A stretch of 64,000 nt of DNA from NCBI RefSeq assembly GCF_011745365.1, contig NW_024468910.1, forward strand, positions 4,492,068 through 4,556,067, written 5' to 3'. A program made the translations under genes and the position numbers. Numbering within the stretch: the stretch's first letter is position 1; each line of letters opens with the position of its first letter. The notes beneath the pieces were generated by a model. It saw nothing but the letters and a program-made list of their open reading frames with translations, searched no databases and was not told the origin of the DNA. Of the stretch, positions 9,801 through 21,901 are shown in pieces. Source of the DNA: Cryphonectria parasitica EP155. Its lineage: Eukaryota > Ascomycota > Sordariomycetes > Diaporthales > Cryphonectriaceae.

Positions 9801-9870
9801 AAAAGACAGAGTGGAACACCTGGCGTCGCCTCGCCCTCCTCTGAGACGTCGGGGCCACCTCGGCAGCCAT
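6811..9870 (-). CDS. apc2: Anaphase-promoting complex subunit 2 (cullin-like)
   Basis: A single-exon 1019-residue protein beginning at the ATG at 9870. The C-terminal 65 residues (YWQFIVGMLTNSM, then MRTLIPDGFSWSDQELQEFL, then GELQLVGAKYKLAKK) are the diagnostic winged-helix end of APC2. The region before it (TRRTVQELQEILGMDEELVLQALETWELEGVIARY) matches the cullin-homology winged helix. SEDVIGTLISTLGSEEVFIKEFQNIISEHLL and CEVMIKDIYDSRKVDTRIR match the cullin core. APC2 with the RING protein APC11 forms the catalytic module of the nuclear ubiquitin ligase that destroys securin and B-type cyclins. The N-terminus is poorly conserved and holds an SQ-dipeptide run at residues 41-64, encoded by a hexanucleotide repeat. 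Length suits filamentous fungal APC2. The Mps1 gene, whose product signals to restrain this complex, is only 6 kb away; this is probably coincidence. Confidence 0.93.
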   Translation of the reverse strand: MAAEVAPTSQRRARRRQVFHSVFSTNHPLSASTPPFQSVLSQSAQSQSQSQSQSQSQSHSQSQPRSRAGNDQGHTIVGHQFTEASTYSPSAATSFWTASPLSQPIFGRGTLSAEDETGQLASAWVIVTSTLDLSSGVPLRESDGTPSSAPELHFASQAQEDEFSFALAKVVQAGQLGHGAGNPYDVLAWHSHQVRAHFIDHEHRYLARACRRVAVHGEDGVEHVMEGGPMAALQRTAQHLQSTFRQYFARLSPIIRAMEQGNCSGDPNTMSDAVFIRFTHDLHALVADAAGPILPVMRAVFDPLIEQTLQMPRAETKTKSARQSSKWGSIGGGDARERLLQLVEALNQVGMAGESFQVLFAEIMDKKMTEYVHQSYARVWRCPSKFESGGRGLNREVIRTLGLSQASWCILSLCNWIENCFARLALEVLSRVEKTSTKSKIVSLAYVQQWKETGIGRIAALRTSELFDIVLAWPASKGALDDLKASVTTPQRRWQLTEAFSSALQNRLLHPARSTLDILRVYISMIRAFHALDHSKVLLSRVVPSLQLYLVQREDAVRIVVTGLLASPEEVEAAEKSSSPPPPSDDGACKKLVELAVLLNDPDQQRRTDVDEDDLDWDDLNWVPDPVDAGINYRRPKSEDVIGTLISTLGSEEVFIKEFQNIISEHLLSNQTDFAQEQRVLDLLQKRFSESALQNCEVMIKDIYDSRKVDTRIRRVQLGQPAQPARTFGTPATPPTYMDMGRQLDLDEEEQGQVPYHARILSRLYWPDIVQETFNLPQPVAQQQGKYEIGYERLKSSRKLTWLHQLGQATVELELEDRTINVECKTFEAAVIYAFQDSEGDQEAEGGGTSGPTRRTVQELQEILGMDEELVLQALETWELEGVIARYSTSPDTYVVLERKDSPLTRPELHPSASAPAALEGEHQVAGMPPKPSGVKRAGTTSAMDAKENERRAMYWQFIVGMLTNSMPMMPLGQMAMMMRTLIPDGFSWSDQELQEFLAEKVESGELQLVGAKYKLAKK
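9684..9743. repeat. GACTGC hexanucleotide repeat within APC2
   Basis: About nine imperfect GACTGC units. On the minus strand they read as alternating Ser and Gln codons and produce the SQSQ run near the APC2 N-terminus. All units are in frame. Confidence 0.9.
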
Positions 9871-12800
9871 GGGTGCTTTCTCTCTCCTTCAGGGCTATCT
9901 GCGAGCCACGAGGGCTTGAAACCCAAGTCGCAGGGTGCAGATGCACGAAAGGTCTGGTTCCTGTTCCTTCAAGATCGACGTTTGTGCCTGCTATCTGTGA
10001 GCTGTGGGCGGGGCTGTCCCTCCTCCGGCATTATCAGCCGTGGCGTGAGGCGAAGAGGGGACAAAAAGGCCGAGCTCGACGGCGCGTCTGAGCGGCGTAG
10101 AGCTCCTCGGTGGCAACAATCTGGGAGTGTGATGTAACCTGTGGACGAAAAAAGAAAGAGGGCAAAATCTCTTTACTGTGCGTTCGCTGCTTGGCGTCCA
10201 AGGTGTGGTGCTGATAGAGCTAGAGCTGGCGCTGGTGCTGATGCTGGTACCTTGGTCGTGATGTCCTGTTTTGGCTGTCGGTTTGATGATGTTGATATTG
10301 AATATTGGGGAAGGTGGTTGACAGGGCCACGAAATGGCCCGTGCGTTATAGGCTGGCGCTTGTTGTAGCCCGCTGTGCGTATGAGGCCCGTGCTCTAAGC
10401 GCCGTCCCCATAGAAATCGGACCTTGAATTTGACCACACCTCTCTTCTCTCCAACAACGCGTGCTGTGACGTTCGCACCCAAAGGCACACCACAGCTCCC
10501 ACCACCTCCTTTCAACCTGCCCCCCTTTCTTCCACACCAGCGCGTAATCCTACGCAACGTGGCAAGCTCGACGTCGTATATGGGATCAAGGGACGAGGAG
10601 GGTGGGGTGGAGTCTGGTGTGGTCAGCCGGGCTCTCGAGTGCCACATCCTGGGCTGATTTGGTCGCGGAAATGCATCCACACACTTCACGCACACACCCT
10701 CCCGCGTTCAACACACCATCAAAAACCAGCACACCAACTTAACCTGACTCGCTGCCTGTATTACCCCGACAGTTGACACATGAGAGGACATCTCGTCCTC
10801 AGGGGAGGGCGAAGAGAGAGAGAGAGCCATCAAAGAGCAGGCCTCAGGTCCATAATCCTCTTCCCGCCTGGGACCGAGACGATGGCTTCTCGATCGTGTG
10901 TGATTAGAATGCACGGTAGATCCTTCCCGTGACTCCTTACTCCTGCCATACTGCCCTGTCAGATCCCTTGCGCAACGGGACGCGGCACACCTTTGTTGCC
11001 ATCAGTCCAGCCACTTTCTCTCTTTTGCTCTCTCTCTGCTCTCTTCAGCACATGGCACGCTCGCTGACAGAAGGAGCATTAGCCATACACATAGTTGAGA
11101 GGCCACACGCAGTTTCAGGCATCTCCTTGTCGAATGTGGGCCAAGCATAGGTGTGACCACTCTCGGTCCGAGACCAGATTTAGGGCGTGCGCGTTCTCAG
11201 GGGATGTGGCTGTCTGGTTCAAGCCGTGAACGTACGACAGAGAATGTGCTGGTCATGTGTGTGGTCTTTGATCCAACGGTTTTCCCCAGCAGGATCGAGA
11301 ACTCGCCGCATCTCGGCAACAACCTCACGCAGATTGCCACCCCCTCTCCTGGATCAGCTGTTCTTCTTCGCTAGTATCGACATGTCTTCTCGATTCTGTA
11401 TAGGATCGACGGCTCGGTCCCTCCCTGAACGCGTGTGAAACGAGGCTGGACACAGGTCCTACGACAGGGACACGGGGGGAGAAGGCTCAGAAGATGGGCT
11501 GGGACCTCAGCCCGCATTACTGCTCAGCCAAGTCCCAGTGATCTTACTATGGTAACTCGACGCTAGGTATTCAGAACACACCACAGCTGTATGCACGTCG
11601 TCTCTCAGGGTTGCTTTACCGAGATGAATACACCGGTCCAGCTACTACGTAAAAGAGGCCTTCGCAGATGGAATATGCTCGATCAACAACGTAGTATATG
11701 GAGGATCGTCGTTGTGGTGGCGGCGGCGGGTCAAGTATGACACTGTTTACTGCCGCATTAAATATGGCAAGGCACAAAGCAGTCAGATCATCTCGGCTCT
11801 GTTTTGAGTGCTCAGAATCGGATAAGGCGTCGATTGCCACTGTACATCAAGCCGGGTCCCAAAAGGTGCTGTGCTGGTGGCATCTATAGGACAGGGTGGG
11901 GGCGGAAGCGGCCTACCTGGTCTAGGCTGGTTAGTACATACGATGGATTCTCCCAGCTTCCAAGCGATGCAATGCTCTGTACAATTCTGGGCCTTCTTCT
12001 GCCGCTCCGGACCTCTGTAGACATCACCTTGCGACACTTGGCTCCTTGGCATTCCTGCTATGCATTAGGGGCCGCCAACAGTCCAGTCAAGTTTGATATT
12101 GTCATTGCATATGCTCCAGCGAGGTATCCGAAGGGCCAAGCGCCATCATCCAGCCAACGTAATATTACTGTCCAACTCCTCTGAGTACTCAGCAAAGTAA
12201 GTGTGGCTGGCTACTCTGTGGTTACTTTGCACATGAAATTCTATCAAACTCGTCGGATTGTCGGATATCCCGGACCCTCCCCCCCTCTTTTGTCGACTTG
12301 TATACTATAGTACAGTCGTACCATAGTACATACCGTGTGTATACGTTGTGCGGTACAAGTAGGATCACATCTAGGTTTTTCCTCAGCATCGTTCAGAGTC
12401 GGTATTGAAGCTGCATTAGCGAGGTCCCCCCATCCCGTCGATGATCATGCACGCACAGTGCTAGTCCCATGGGTTCGAGCCGTTCTGCTGGACAAACAAA
12501 AACAGGCCCGCAACAAGCCGAAGTACGAACGGCTACCGCTCTTGGGAGATAGCAACTTGCTCGGCACGTCTCCGCCTATCTTTTTTTGTTTCCATACGGG
12601 CCACCCCGCCTAACAGCCGGTCGTGCAATTTCGGCTGGTGGTCCGCTAGTGAGAGTTGACTGCAGGGATCCTTTTGTCCCCCTGTTAAGAAAAAGCGGGA
12701 GCAGAGATGGGTACCACGGCCCTTAGGGCAGGCGGGTCAGGCGCAAGTGCGCCCGCTGTCCCCCACCACAGGCTCTCAATTCTCTCTCTTTCTTGTACCG

Positions 12801-13574
12801 GTGAACGATTCTTTTTGGTAAACCCCAAGGGGCGGGCCAGACCTAATTTTGCCTCTGTACTAACCAAGCCCTTGGCAATAGTGAGTAAAGCAGGGGAATC
12901 ACATAAGGTGCTGACAGCAGATGCTGAGAAATGAGCTGCGACCCCCCGGCTTTTCCGCCTTGGAAGGGATCTCTGTGCTGTTGGGTTGCCCGGTACGGCA
13001 AGGCAAGGGCAAGGGCAATCCAAATCTGCTACTACTATTGAGTATGTAAGACGACCAGGACCACCATGGCCTGGTGGTCCACTGATCAGACGATGCGTAG
13101 CGTCAAAGCCCGTCGGGATTTGATGGCTGGGGGGTGATGACTGGGCCAATCCTCTCAGCCCTCTCTCTCTCTCTCTGGCTCTTTCTCTCAACCCTGCCCT
13201 TCCCAGTCAGACAAATCCTGGTTGTACAGAAGACCATCGAGTTGAAAGTGCACCGTGCCGTGTACAGTATCAACATGGCCTATCCCTGTCTAGTCTTGTG
13301 GGCCTAAAATGAGAGACAAGTGCAGGCTCCTTCCCAGGCCGTCGGGGCCCCTCCCGCCTCTCTTCAAGCCAATGACGTCCCTTGTATGCACATGCAACAA
13401 TGAGAACGCAGCCCGCTGAACTGGGACGGGGGAGAATCTGCCATGCCCTGCCTACGGACCATTCGGTTGGGACACCATACGCGCAACAAACTCCACTTCT
13501 CCGCATTCTCCTCCAGTGGGGTTTATTCATTCGGTGGAAAGCAAATCCGGCAGAAGACGAGGCACGGTCCGTCG
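9871..13574. other. Gene desert 1, left part: no convincing gene
   Basis: The first few hundred bases are the APC2 promoter and 5' UTR. Beyond them I see only short, composition-driven open frames. The longest, about 234 codons on the minus strand at 9991-10695, has no start ATG at its beginning and no recognisable motif. TACTATGGTA-family elements occur at 11545 and 12319. No tRNA, rRNA or transposon signature was found. Confidence 0.5.
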
Positions 13575-13798
<224 letters not shown>

Positions 13799-16700
13799 CC
13801 GAACTGCGAGGCTGCCATGGTACGTATCACCACTTTACTGTGCAGCACTGATGTGTGGTCAAGAATTTCGCCCTTTGTTGCCTGCCTGCTGCCTGCCTGC
13901 CAGGAGTGCCTGCTCTGAGTGAGATACTATGGTACTCATGGTCAAGGGTGACACAATAGATGCGTTGGGCGGGTCCCCTATGTTTCTTTCCCTAGAGAAA
14001 AAGGCGGGCACACTTGGGGCCCCACAGGCTGAGCGGGCATCATACGCGAGTTCCGATCGCGAGACCAGAGGGGCGTTGTCTAGACGCCAACGACTACTAT
14101 TACTCGATATGGAATGTCCAGGTCGTCTGTGAACCTTGCTTCGTCACACACACACACAAGGGGTTTCTGAGTGGTCTGGGATTGGGCATGGTGGAGGCCC
14201 AGCACTCTGGGCTGATTGCTGAACCCTGCGCGCGGTCGGCATGGGGGTTCTGCAGAAAAACCTCCCTGCTGGCCTGATACAATGCAGCCACGAGCAACGA
14301 CACTGTGTTGTGCTGTATGCTGGGTCTGCTTGACCGGTCAACCATGGGGAAGTGACCCGCTGCATCCGGCAACACCACGTTTTCTCTCACACAGACCCAC
14401 CACGCCTCTCACCCATCGCCTGGCTCGCAATCGCCTGGCTCGCAATCGCTTGGCTCGCAATCGATGGCTCCGGCCCTTCTTACCGAACAGAAAACACACC
14501 ATGACTGAGCCTGACTGGAACTGGAGTCGAGGAACCTGGTTAAGGGGGGGGGGTTGTCAAAGAAAATTGGAGAGGGGCGCAGCCGGTCCAATGAAGGACA
14601 CCAACCTTGAACTAAGCGTAAAAAGATCTCTCGGGGGCAGTACCAGTTAAACCACTCGAGCACATGTTCTAAGGATATCGACTAGTCTCATGAGCAGGTC
14701 TTCCAAAAGGTTCAAGGCCCACAGTAAGGCTGACTTTGGACGGAAATAGAAGCCGCGTAGCCCATATGGAATGATCTTGCGCTTGCGGTGAGGGGCACGC
14801 ACCACCGGATGATCACTGGGTATCGGCATAGGGCTCTTCTCCTTCTCGGCTCTGGGCCAAATGCAACGTTGGCAATCCCTCTGTGTGGTGGTAGGGAGTA
14901 CCATAGTAGGGTTCTTGGCCAGGGGGGCCAGAGAGGCTATCTAGGATAAGGGGGTGCGGGTTGTCAAGTCTTTAAGCGACGGGACCAATGAGATGCCATT
15001 CCGTGACGGGAAAAGAAGGGGGGGTAAAGAGGAGGACGAAGAGAGCGAGGAGTGCCTTGCCAACCGCCATTTTGACTGTTCTCTAACGGCTGAACTAGCC
15101 ACCAACTAACACTGTACAAGGCACAACGCCCAACCCCCCCCCCCCGCCGCCGCCGCCCCATGATGACCAGATCAGACCAGGCCATCTCTTGTCGATGTGA
15201 CAGGAGGAGGCAACGAGACGAGACGGGGGGGCTTCATCACCGAATGGCAACCCGCTAGTGATGAAAGGGCTTGAGAAGGGGGTCAGCTGGAAGGGGGGGG
15301 GGCCTAGCACCTCACTCACCTTGGGGCTAGGGGCGTGGACGATGGTGCCAGCCGTTGCCAACCGTCTCACCGAGCTGCGGCCGATCTCTGGATGTTGAGG
15401 GGCCACGCCCGCCGTTTGTGGCCCTTTCATCATTCATTCATTCACGACTAACGAAAATGCTACCTTTTTTATTTTTACTTCAGATCTCTTCTTTTACTTG
15501 TTTGGTGAGGGTGGTGGATCAGGTGTCAGCAGTCGTCTTGTTGGTTCCACGGGCTGCTTCAGAACGAACGATCAAAAGAACCAAAACCAGCAACAGAATC
15601 AGGGAGAAGAGATCGATCACCGTCCTCCATTCTTCTTCCATATCCTTGTTCTGTTTCTTCTTCTTACCGCGACTGTGCTGACAGGGCAGCCTTGTGTAAT
15701 CAACCTACCAGGACAAATCAGCACAATGAGACGGTGTAGCCAGAATTGGACCTTCTTTCGAGCACGCGCTGACGAAATCGATGCCACCTGGTCCACATTT
15801 TAATTTTTAATTAATTTTTGCAGCTTCGCACCCCTTCGAATCAGGCAAGAATTGCGACCCAACACGAGCAGCAAAATCATCTTTCGACACTGACGTCGAA
15901 GGCGGCCCCTAGTCACCACTGCCCCTCTCGTAGCCCAAGTCGCCGCCCCCCCCCCCCCAAAAAAAAGCCGCTTCTGCCCCCTCCCTTGGCTGGTAGTAGT
16001 GCTGTCTCGAGGGTTGACTTAGTCTGGATAATTTCTGGTGAGCTCATTACACGCACACACTTCTTTCGATGTTGGGACATGTGAGAGAGTGAGAGAGCCA
16101 GCCCTGCTCTGCCTTTGCCAAGCCTGCCCTGTTCTTGTAGGCCCCTCCCAAAAACATCAAGGTTGATCGACCAGAAGCCCAGGTGAGACACACCAAAAAG
16201 TTGGCGGCGGGTCGCCCGCCCAGCCGGCTTTTTTGCCCATTACACTACTAGGGACAAGCCTGGTGCAACCACTACTGAAAAACCTCTCACCACGCCGTCT
16301 CATACGCTTTTTCGGTCGGTGCATGCATGACCACCAAACCACACCCGCCCCCCTCCCCTTCCAAACATGCATTTCTTTTGATATTGGCTTTTGCCCACTG
16401 ATTTGCTCTCATGATCGTTGGGGTGGAAATTATCGCCTTTGCATCACTGGCCAATCGTAACATCCATCACATGTCTCTTGTCTCTTTTTTTTTCCTTCCT
16501 TTCTTACTCTTCCCCCCTCTCTTCTTTTTCCTCTAGGCACCCTGCGTCCGAATTACACACCTTCTCTCTCCCCCTCAAACAAATGGATTATTACAGGCGC
16601 CAATGTATGTAGTTTTGTCAAAAGCTGACGTTCATTTGGGACTCACTCTCCCCCTTTCCCCCCAAATCGGCGACTTACCCAAAGCGGTCTGCGCCAGCCT

Positions 16701-17922
16701 GTGTTATTTGTTGATGGTGGTCGGCGATCAGTCTGACTTTGATGACCGGCTTGTGGACACTGGGGCTGAACAGATGATGAGTCTACCACCTCCAGTTGAT
16801 GTGATTGTCGAGCCGAGCACATCACTTTTTTCCTTAGTGCACTCACTTAATCTTCTCGGTTTCTTTTCTTTTTCCGTCGGATGCTCTTTAATCAAAACTG
16901 GGGGATTAAAACCTCAAACCCGCCTCCCGCCTCAATTCCCCCCCCCCCTCTCCCCCAGAATGGATGAGGAGGGGGGAAGACCAGAAGAAAGGTAAAAAGA
17001 AAAGAAGAAAAAAAAGCCGGACTTGCTTCCTTCCCGCACTTGGCAGGTTGTTGTCAAGCGGCAGGGAGGGTGGAGGAGAGGGGGGTGGTGTGTGCTCGTC
17101 TTGGTGAAGAAAGAAAAAAAGGTCCCCTAAAATGGTCTCACCACGTGGGAAGTCGAGACGAAGGATCCCAAGGCACAGCGGAACCAATGTCTCAAAGGAG
17201 GAAATGTCGTGCAAGGGGGGGGGGGGGTTACCTCTTTTGCTCGCCTGCGCACGCGGCTGGCTGTGTTGACAGCCGTGACACTTTTGCCCGGTTTACCGTT
17301 TCTTCTACTACCACCTTGCAGCAAGTTTCTTTTTTACCTATTGCGGCACAGAATCTTACTTGCCTATGTCATGTCATGTCATGTCATGCCTCGTGTTGGC
17401 TCCACTTGAACCAGAGGAAAGCTGTGGTAGTGAGGAGAGGGAGGGGGAAAAGCAAGTAAAAAGATTACCTGCAGGGTGCTGGTTTGGATGTACTATTTCA
17501 TGGTATATACTATGTACTATTAGTGCGTATATGCAGAGTCTGTCAGCATTTGTACTGTGTCTTTTTTTTTTTTTCTTCAAAAAATGGCAAGACCTGGGAC
17601 GGGAAAAGGAGAGGGGGTTGCTTGCGTCCTTTTGGGTGGGTGAACATACTATGGTTTGTTGTTTTGTCACCTGGCTGCTCACGATATCATCATTTATTTA
17701 ATCAGACGGTCCAATCAGAGGCCTGTGTTAGACCAAGCTTTTGGGGCAAACACATTGCACACAGCGTGGGGGTGGGCACTGGGCTAGGCCAGTAAAAAAG
17801 AGCAAGAGGTCGGCGATCGTCGCCAGATCACCGGACCCTGCACTACATTACAATGGTATACTTGACGACATCACCACCTGGGAGAGGGTGGCACCCCGTA
17901 CAGAAGCGGCCCAGTAACATGC
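13799..17922. other. Gene desert 1, middle part: no convincing gene
   Basis: It holds poly-G/poly-C runs of 10-13 bp at about 14544, 15134, 15293, 15946, 16938 and 17215, polypyrimidine stretches (16470-16570) and three TACTATGG-family sites. A tandem ATGTC run is at 17368-17388. Open frames are short and low-complexity. Confidence 0.5.
14421..14462. repeat. Three tandem 14-bp units (TGGCTCGCAATCGC)
   Basis: Three consecutive near-identical 14-mers, the last boundary with one change (CGCT for CGCC). The unit is not a multiple of three and lies in no recognised gene. Confidence 0.85.
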
Positions 17923-17925
17923 AGT

Positions 17926-17957
17926 CACACACATACACACACATACACACACATACA

Positions 17958-17992
<35 letters not shown>
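17926..17992. repeat. (CA)n microsatellite with regular CACACACATA units
   Basis: About four ACACACACAT decamers pass into a pure CA run of about 30 bp. It is a simple repeat in non-coding DNA. Confidence 0.95.
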
Positions 17993-17993
<1 letters not shown>

Positions 17994-20594
17994 ACTACAG
18001 AAAGGTGGAGGTGTCACTCGTTCCTTAGCAGCTCTCTCTATTACCCCCTCGTCCACCCCTCCCCCGGCCAACTTCTTTGACTGAGGGGTGGAAAAACAGA
18101 AAAAGAACAAGAAAAAAGGATAAAAATAAAGAATAAATTGAGAAAAGAGTTCACAAGACAGAATGATGCAGTCAGTTGGCCTGGCCTGGCCTGGCACGGC
18201 CTGGTCTGCTGCCTCGCATCCCTGCCCGGCCGCCGTTGAGCGGGAGGATTCAACCCCCAGCGGGCAGCAGCCCAGACTGCAGACCAGGCAAATCTCGAGA
18301 ATCAGACGCTGGACACGTGGGAAATCTGGTGGGATGCTACCCTCTCACTCTCACCCTCTCACCCTCTCACCCTCAAGGCACTTTTCGATTCTCTTCCTCT
18401 CCCCTTCGCGCGTCTCCTTCCCCCCTGCCTGCTTTCGGTTCTGCTGCAGTCATACGGTAGCGGGTGACAAGGTCCCTTTGTACTATACCAAGGACATGGT
18501 AGCTAAACCCCAAGGGTTGGGTTGTGTGAGTGGGCATGTGTGAGAGAGCATGCATGGTGAGCTGCAACCCACCTGCAGTGTGCGTTGCAAGCTGCGGCAC
18601 GGACAGGACAAAAACCCACACCTACATAATCCGTCTTGCGGTTCTGTGAGTACATAGTACTATGCACGTCGGCTAGCTCGCCACCCACAGCAACAAGGGG
18701 GTGGGAGGGGGGGACCAGTCAAGCTCTCCTGTCCCCTGCTAGTCACCACCAAAACATGCGTCTAAATCTTGATCATCATCAACGATGCTGCGCCGTGCGC
18801 TTGTTCCCCCCGGTGGCCGGGTTCGGCCGTCGCTAATACAACCTTCCCCCCTCCCCGTCCTCTTTTATTCTTCTCCAGGGATTTGGATGATGCAGTGCAG
18901 AGCCAATCAAGAGCTCAAAGTCCCATGTGTATGCGCATGAAGAAGAAAAAAGAAGGAGAAGCATAAAAAAAAAAAAGGACAAATGATGGGAAATGAATAG
19001 TCATCATTATCATCATCATCATCATCAAGGACAAATCATCGCAACGCCCGCTTCGGAATTCAGCCTCGCTGCAACCCTTGGATTCGATGAATTTGATTTG
19101 CTTGGAAGTGTAGTAGCATGACTGACGCCATTTCAGAACAAGGATCAAACGAGAAGAGAAAGAAACAAAAAAGAAAAAAAAAACCCCTCAGAGAGCCCTC
19201 CCTGCGGGCTTCGAGAAGCGCGCTTGTAATACCACAAGCGATACTACCCTCCTGCCTTGCTGCAACCCAGGTTTCATACATGAAGATAGGTTACATGCTG
19301 GTGGCTCGCGAAGGACCCGACGGTGGGGGAAGGGAGGGCTGAGGAAGCGAAGCGAAGGGAAGAGGGGGGGGGGTGGGTGGGAAAGGAGCGGGGTGGACGC
19401 GGTTACGACGGAGTCGGGTCCGAGGGTGTGGAAATGGCCGAACCCACAGTCCACATGGCTTTTTGGGAAGGATCAAACTTTACACACACTCACATATACT
19501 CATACTCACTTATTCCGACCGAGTCCGTGATCTCCAGGGTCGGGATAAGGACTTTACACGGAGGCACGGTATTCCGTGCGGGAATCCGGACAGCAAGATG
19601 GCTCTCTGCGCCGACGAAGTGGTGTCCAAATGTGCGAGAACAGAAACGAAGTGGGATTTTGGTCATTTGATTTTTGTTTGTAAAAATCATTCCTTGTAGT
19701 CTGTCCCAATTCCGCAGGCCAAAGCTTAGTTACCTACCCACTTCAGATGGTGGTCGAGAGCTTCGCCTGGGCTGTGGTCATATCATCAGAAGAGAGTGTG
19801 ATGCTCGTGTAAGACGCAAACTCAAAGCTTATCTTGTCACGAGATGATTCTGCAGTACGAACGGAGCGGTGGGATAAGTGTGATTTTTGCCCTTCATGGT
19901 GGCAAAGGTGATTTCATAGCTAATTAAGTACAGCATCAAAATGTTCCTTCATCGTCCCGAGAAGCAAGCCTGAAAATTTGCGAAGAGAATCTTTCTGTTG
20001 ATGCCACCACGCTCCAGAACCAATTCAATCGTACTGCCAAACTTTGTCACAAACATGGGAGCAACCCAACTCCTTTTTCTCGGTACTCCGTCTCTTGGAA
20101 GACTCATGTTTCAGTCTAGGTAAACTTCGAACTCTCGCGCCGAGGGTGGTCCAAGTGAGGGAGCTGGATGGAAAAAAATAATGGATCTTGAAAGACCCGT
20201 GAAATTGCACGCCCAAGATAATACAAGATAGAAAAAAATATGAACAAAATAACAACCATAAATCAGAACAAGCCGTGGCCTTCATGATCCGCGCCGCCCG
20301 TCCCTCATGTTATGATACCCTATACAGTTCCATCCTTTTCGACAACACAAGGGCGAAGCGGACGGAGAGAGGAAAAACGAGGGGAAAAGTCCAGAGCAGG
20401 GTGGCGGTCGTTTATATAAACATGTTCCCATAGAATCAAAGTTGAAGCTGTGGGAAGGTGAAGTGTCGTCTCGGGAGCTATTTCTTCGGCCAACCGTGGT
20501 ATCTTGAATTCCAAATGCAGACAAATTTGTGCAATATATCATTTAACTCTTTCCTCTCTTTTTTTTTCGTCTTTTTTTCTTTTTCTGTCTTTCT
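17993..20594. other. Gene desert 1, right part: no convincing gene; includes 3' flank of the zinc-finger gene
   Basis: Contains an ACCCTCTC short tandem array (18340-18375), a CAT/ATC trinucleotide run (19003-19026) and a G10 run (19374). The last few hundred bases before 20595 are AT-richer and probably hold the zinc-finger gene's 3' UTR. No protein family signature was found. Confidence 0.5.
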
Positions 20595-21703
20595 TCAATT
20601 GCTGCTGGTCGACCCTTGCCTCTTCGTCTTGCACTTCTGGTGGAGCAGGTGTCCATTTCGTGCTGTGGTCCTGGTGAACTCGGCACCACAATCTGGGCAG
20701 GTGGCCTTGGCAGCCTGGCCAGACTTCTCGCGCTGATGCCGCAGAAGGTTGCTGAATGTTGAGAACTGGCGCCCGTTGCACCCGTGCTCCCAGCACTGGG
20801 GCTTAGGCCTGCTCTGAACAACGCGGACAGCCGAGGGTCCATCAGCGTGGTGGTGTGGTGCGCTGCCGGGCTGCATTATGGAAGGCATGGAGTACATCAT
20901 GGGTGGCTCGTGCGACATAGGTCTATCGTTGATCGTCAGCTGCCTGGACTCTCTCTCTTCGCAAAAAGGATTTCTACTGCGACACAAACTTACCCGTAAT
21001 GCGACGAGACGCTGGAGCTCGAGGAGGGGGTGTATGGGTACTCTGGCAAATACGCCGGTGGCTGATAAGGGCTAGGGAAGACAGTCGAGGTGGAAGACGG
21101 CAGAGGCGGCGAGTGAAGCGGCAGAGAGTTGGATGATGGCAGAGGGGGCGAGTAAGGAGGCAGCACCAGCTGTGGCGCGAGTGTCGTGGGCTCGGTGAGC
21201 AGGGAGAGATCGGAGGGAGCGGTGGTATAGACGGGCATGCTGGGCAGGCTGCTGGTGCCGGTTGTGTAGTCACCGTTGGCCGAGTGAGGTGGTGATGCCA
21301 TGTCGTAGTGACCGCCTTGTGAAGAGTGGCTCTCTGCCCTGCGCAGACGTGCTGACAACTTGGAGTCGCGGCGGACCTGGTCTCGCTGCCTCTTGAGCTC
21401 ACGCTGCTCCGGTGCCATCCTGGGCGGGCTGTTGGTCATGGAGCGCTGTTGGGGAGGAGGGCTGAGGCTGGAATCCGATGCGTAAGGGCCAAGCTCCTGG
21501 CCAGGGAAAGTGTTGTGAGTGGGCTCGAGGACGACATCTGCTTTGGTGATTAGACACACACACACACAACGTTGAAAAAAATGGCACGCAGAGACACGGC
21601 CAGGCTGCCTGTGAATTTACATACCAGGCCAGGCAAAGGAAGTTCGGCCACCCATGTTGAAGTGGTTGAAACCCGGGTCGTATTGGAGAGCAGCAGTACT
21701 CAT
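20595..21703 (-). CDS. C2H2 zinc-finger protein, putative transcription factor
   Basis: Three exons (21703-21625, 21537-20994, 20943-20595) give 323 residues. Introns are 87 nt (GTATGT...CAG) and 50 nt (GTAAGT...CAG). The zinc-finger region is C-terminal. The first unit is [20 protein letters not shown] (Cys258, Cys263, His277) and lacks an obvious fourth ligand. The second, [20 protein letters not shown] (Cys290, Cys293, His306, then His309 or Cys312), is complete. A basic helical segment at 70-93 ([20 protein letters not shown]) and Pro/Ser/Tyr-rich linkers fill the middle. This arrangement recurs in filamentous ascomycete C2H2 proteins of unknown role. The acceptor of exon 2 reads AAGCAG, so an alternative splice would add one Ala. 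Nuclear DNA binding is inferred from the fingers. It is the only convincing gene between 9.9 and 43.9 kb. Confidence 0.82.
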
Positions 21704-21891
21704 AGTTGCTGATTTTGAGGATTTGTATCCTGTGAGGAGTGGTATGACAACAGCGTGGATAAGAGAGAACAGTGGATGGAAGGCAGTGATGCTCCGAGAG
21801 TGTTGTTACTCGTAAGTGTGAGTATGTGTGTGTATACAAGTGAGAATAGGTTGATGTGTAAAATGCCACTCGTCGTCGTATAGAAGACAGA

Positions 21892-21901
21892 CTATATATA
21901 T
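21892..21901 (-). promoter_or_regulatory. TATA-like element upstream of the zinc-finger gene
   Basis: CTATATATAT (minus strand ATATATATAG) about 190 bp before the ATG. It is the most TATA-like string near this gene and would place the transcription start near 21830-21870. Confidence 0.45.

Noticed and set aside
6811..9870. Functional pairing of mps1 and apc2 as a cell-cycle cluster
   Set aside because: They are 6 kb apart with three unrelated genes between them, and fungi rarely cluster such genes. Proximity alone is not evidence.
9991..10695. Minus-strand frame of 234 codons just upstream of APC2
   Set aside because: It has no initial ATG, is Pro/Ser-rich and overlaps the region expected to be the APC2 promoter and leader.
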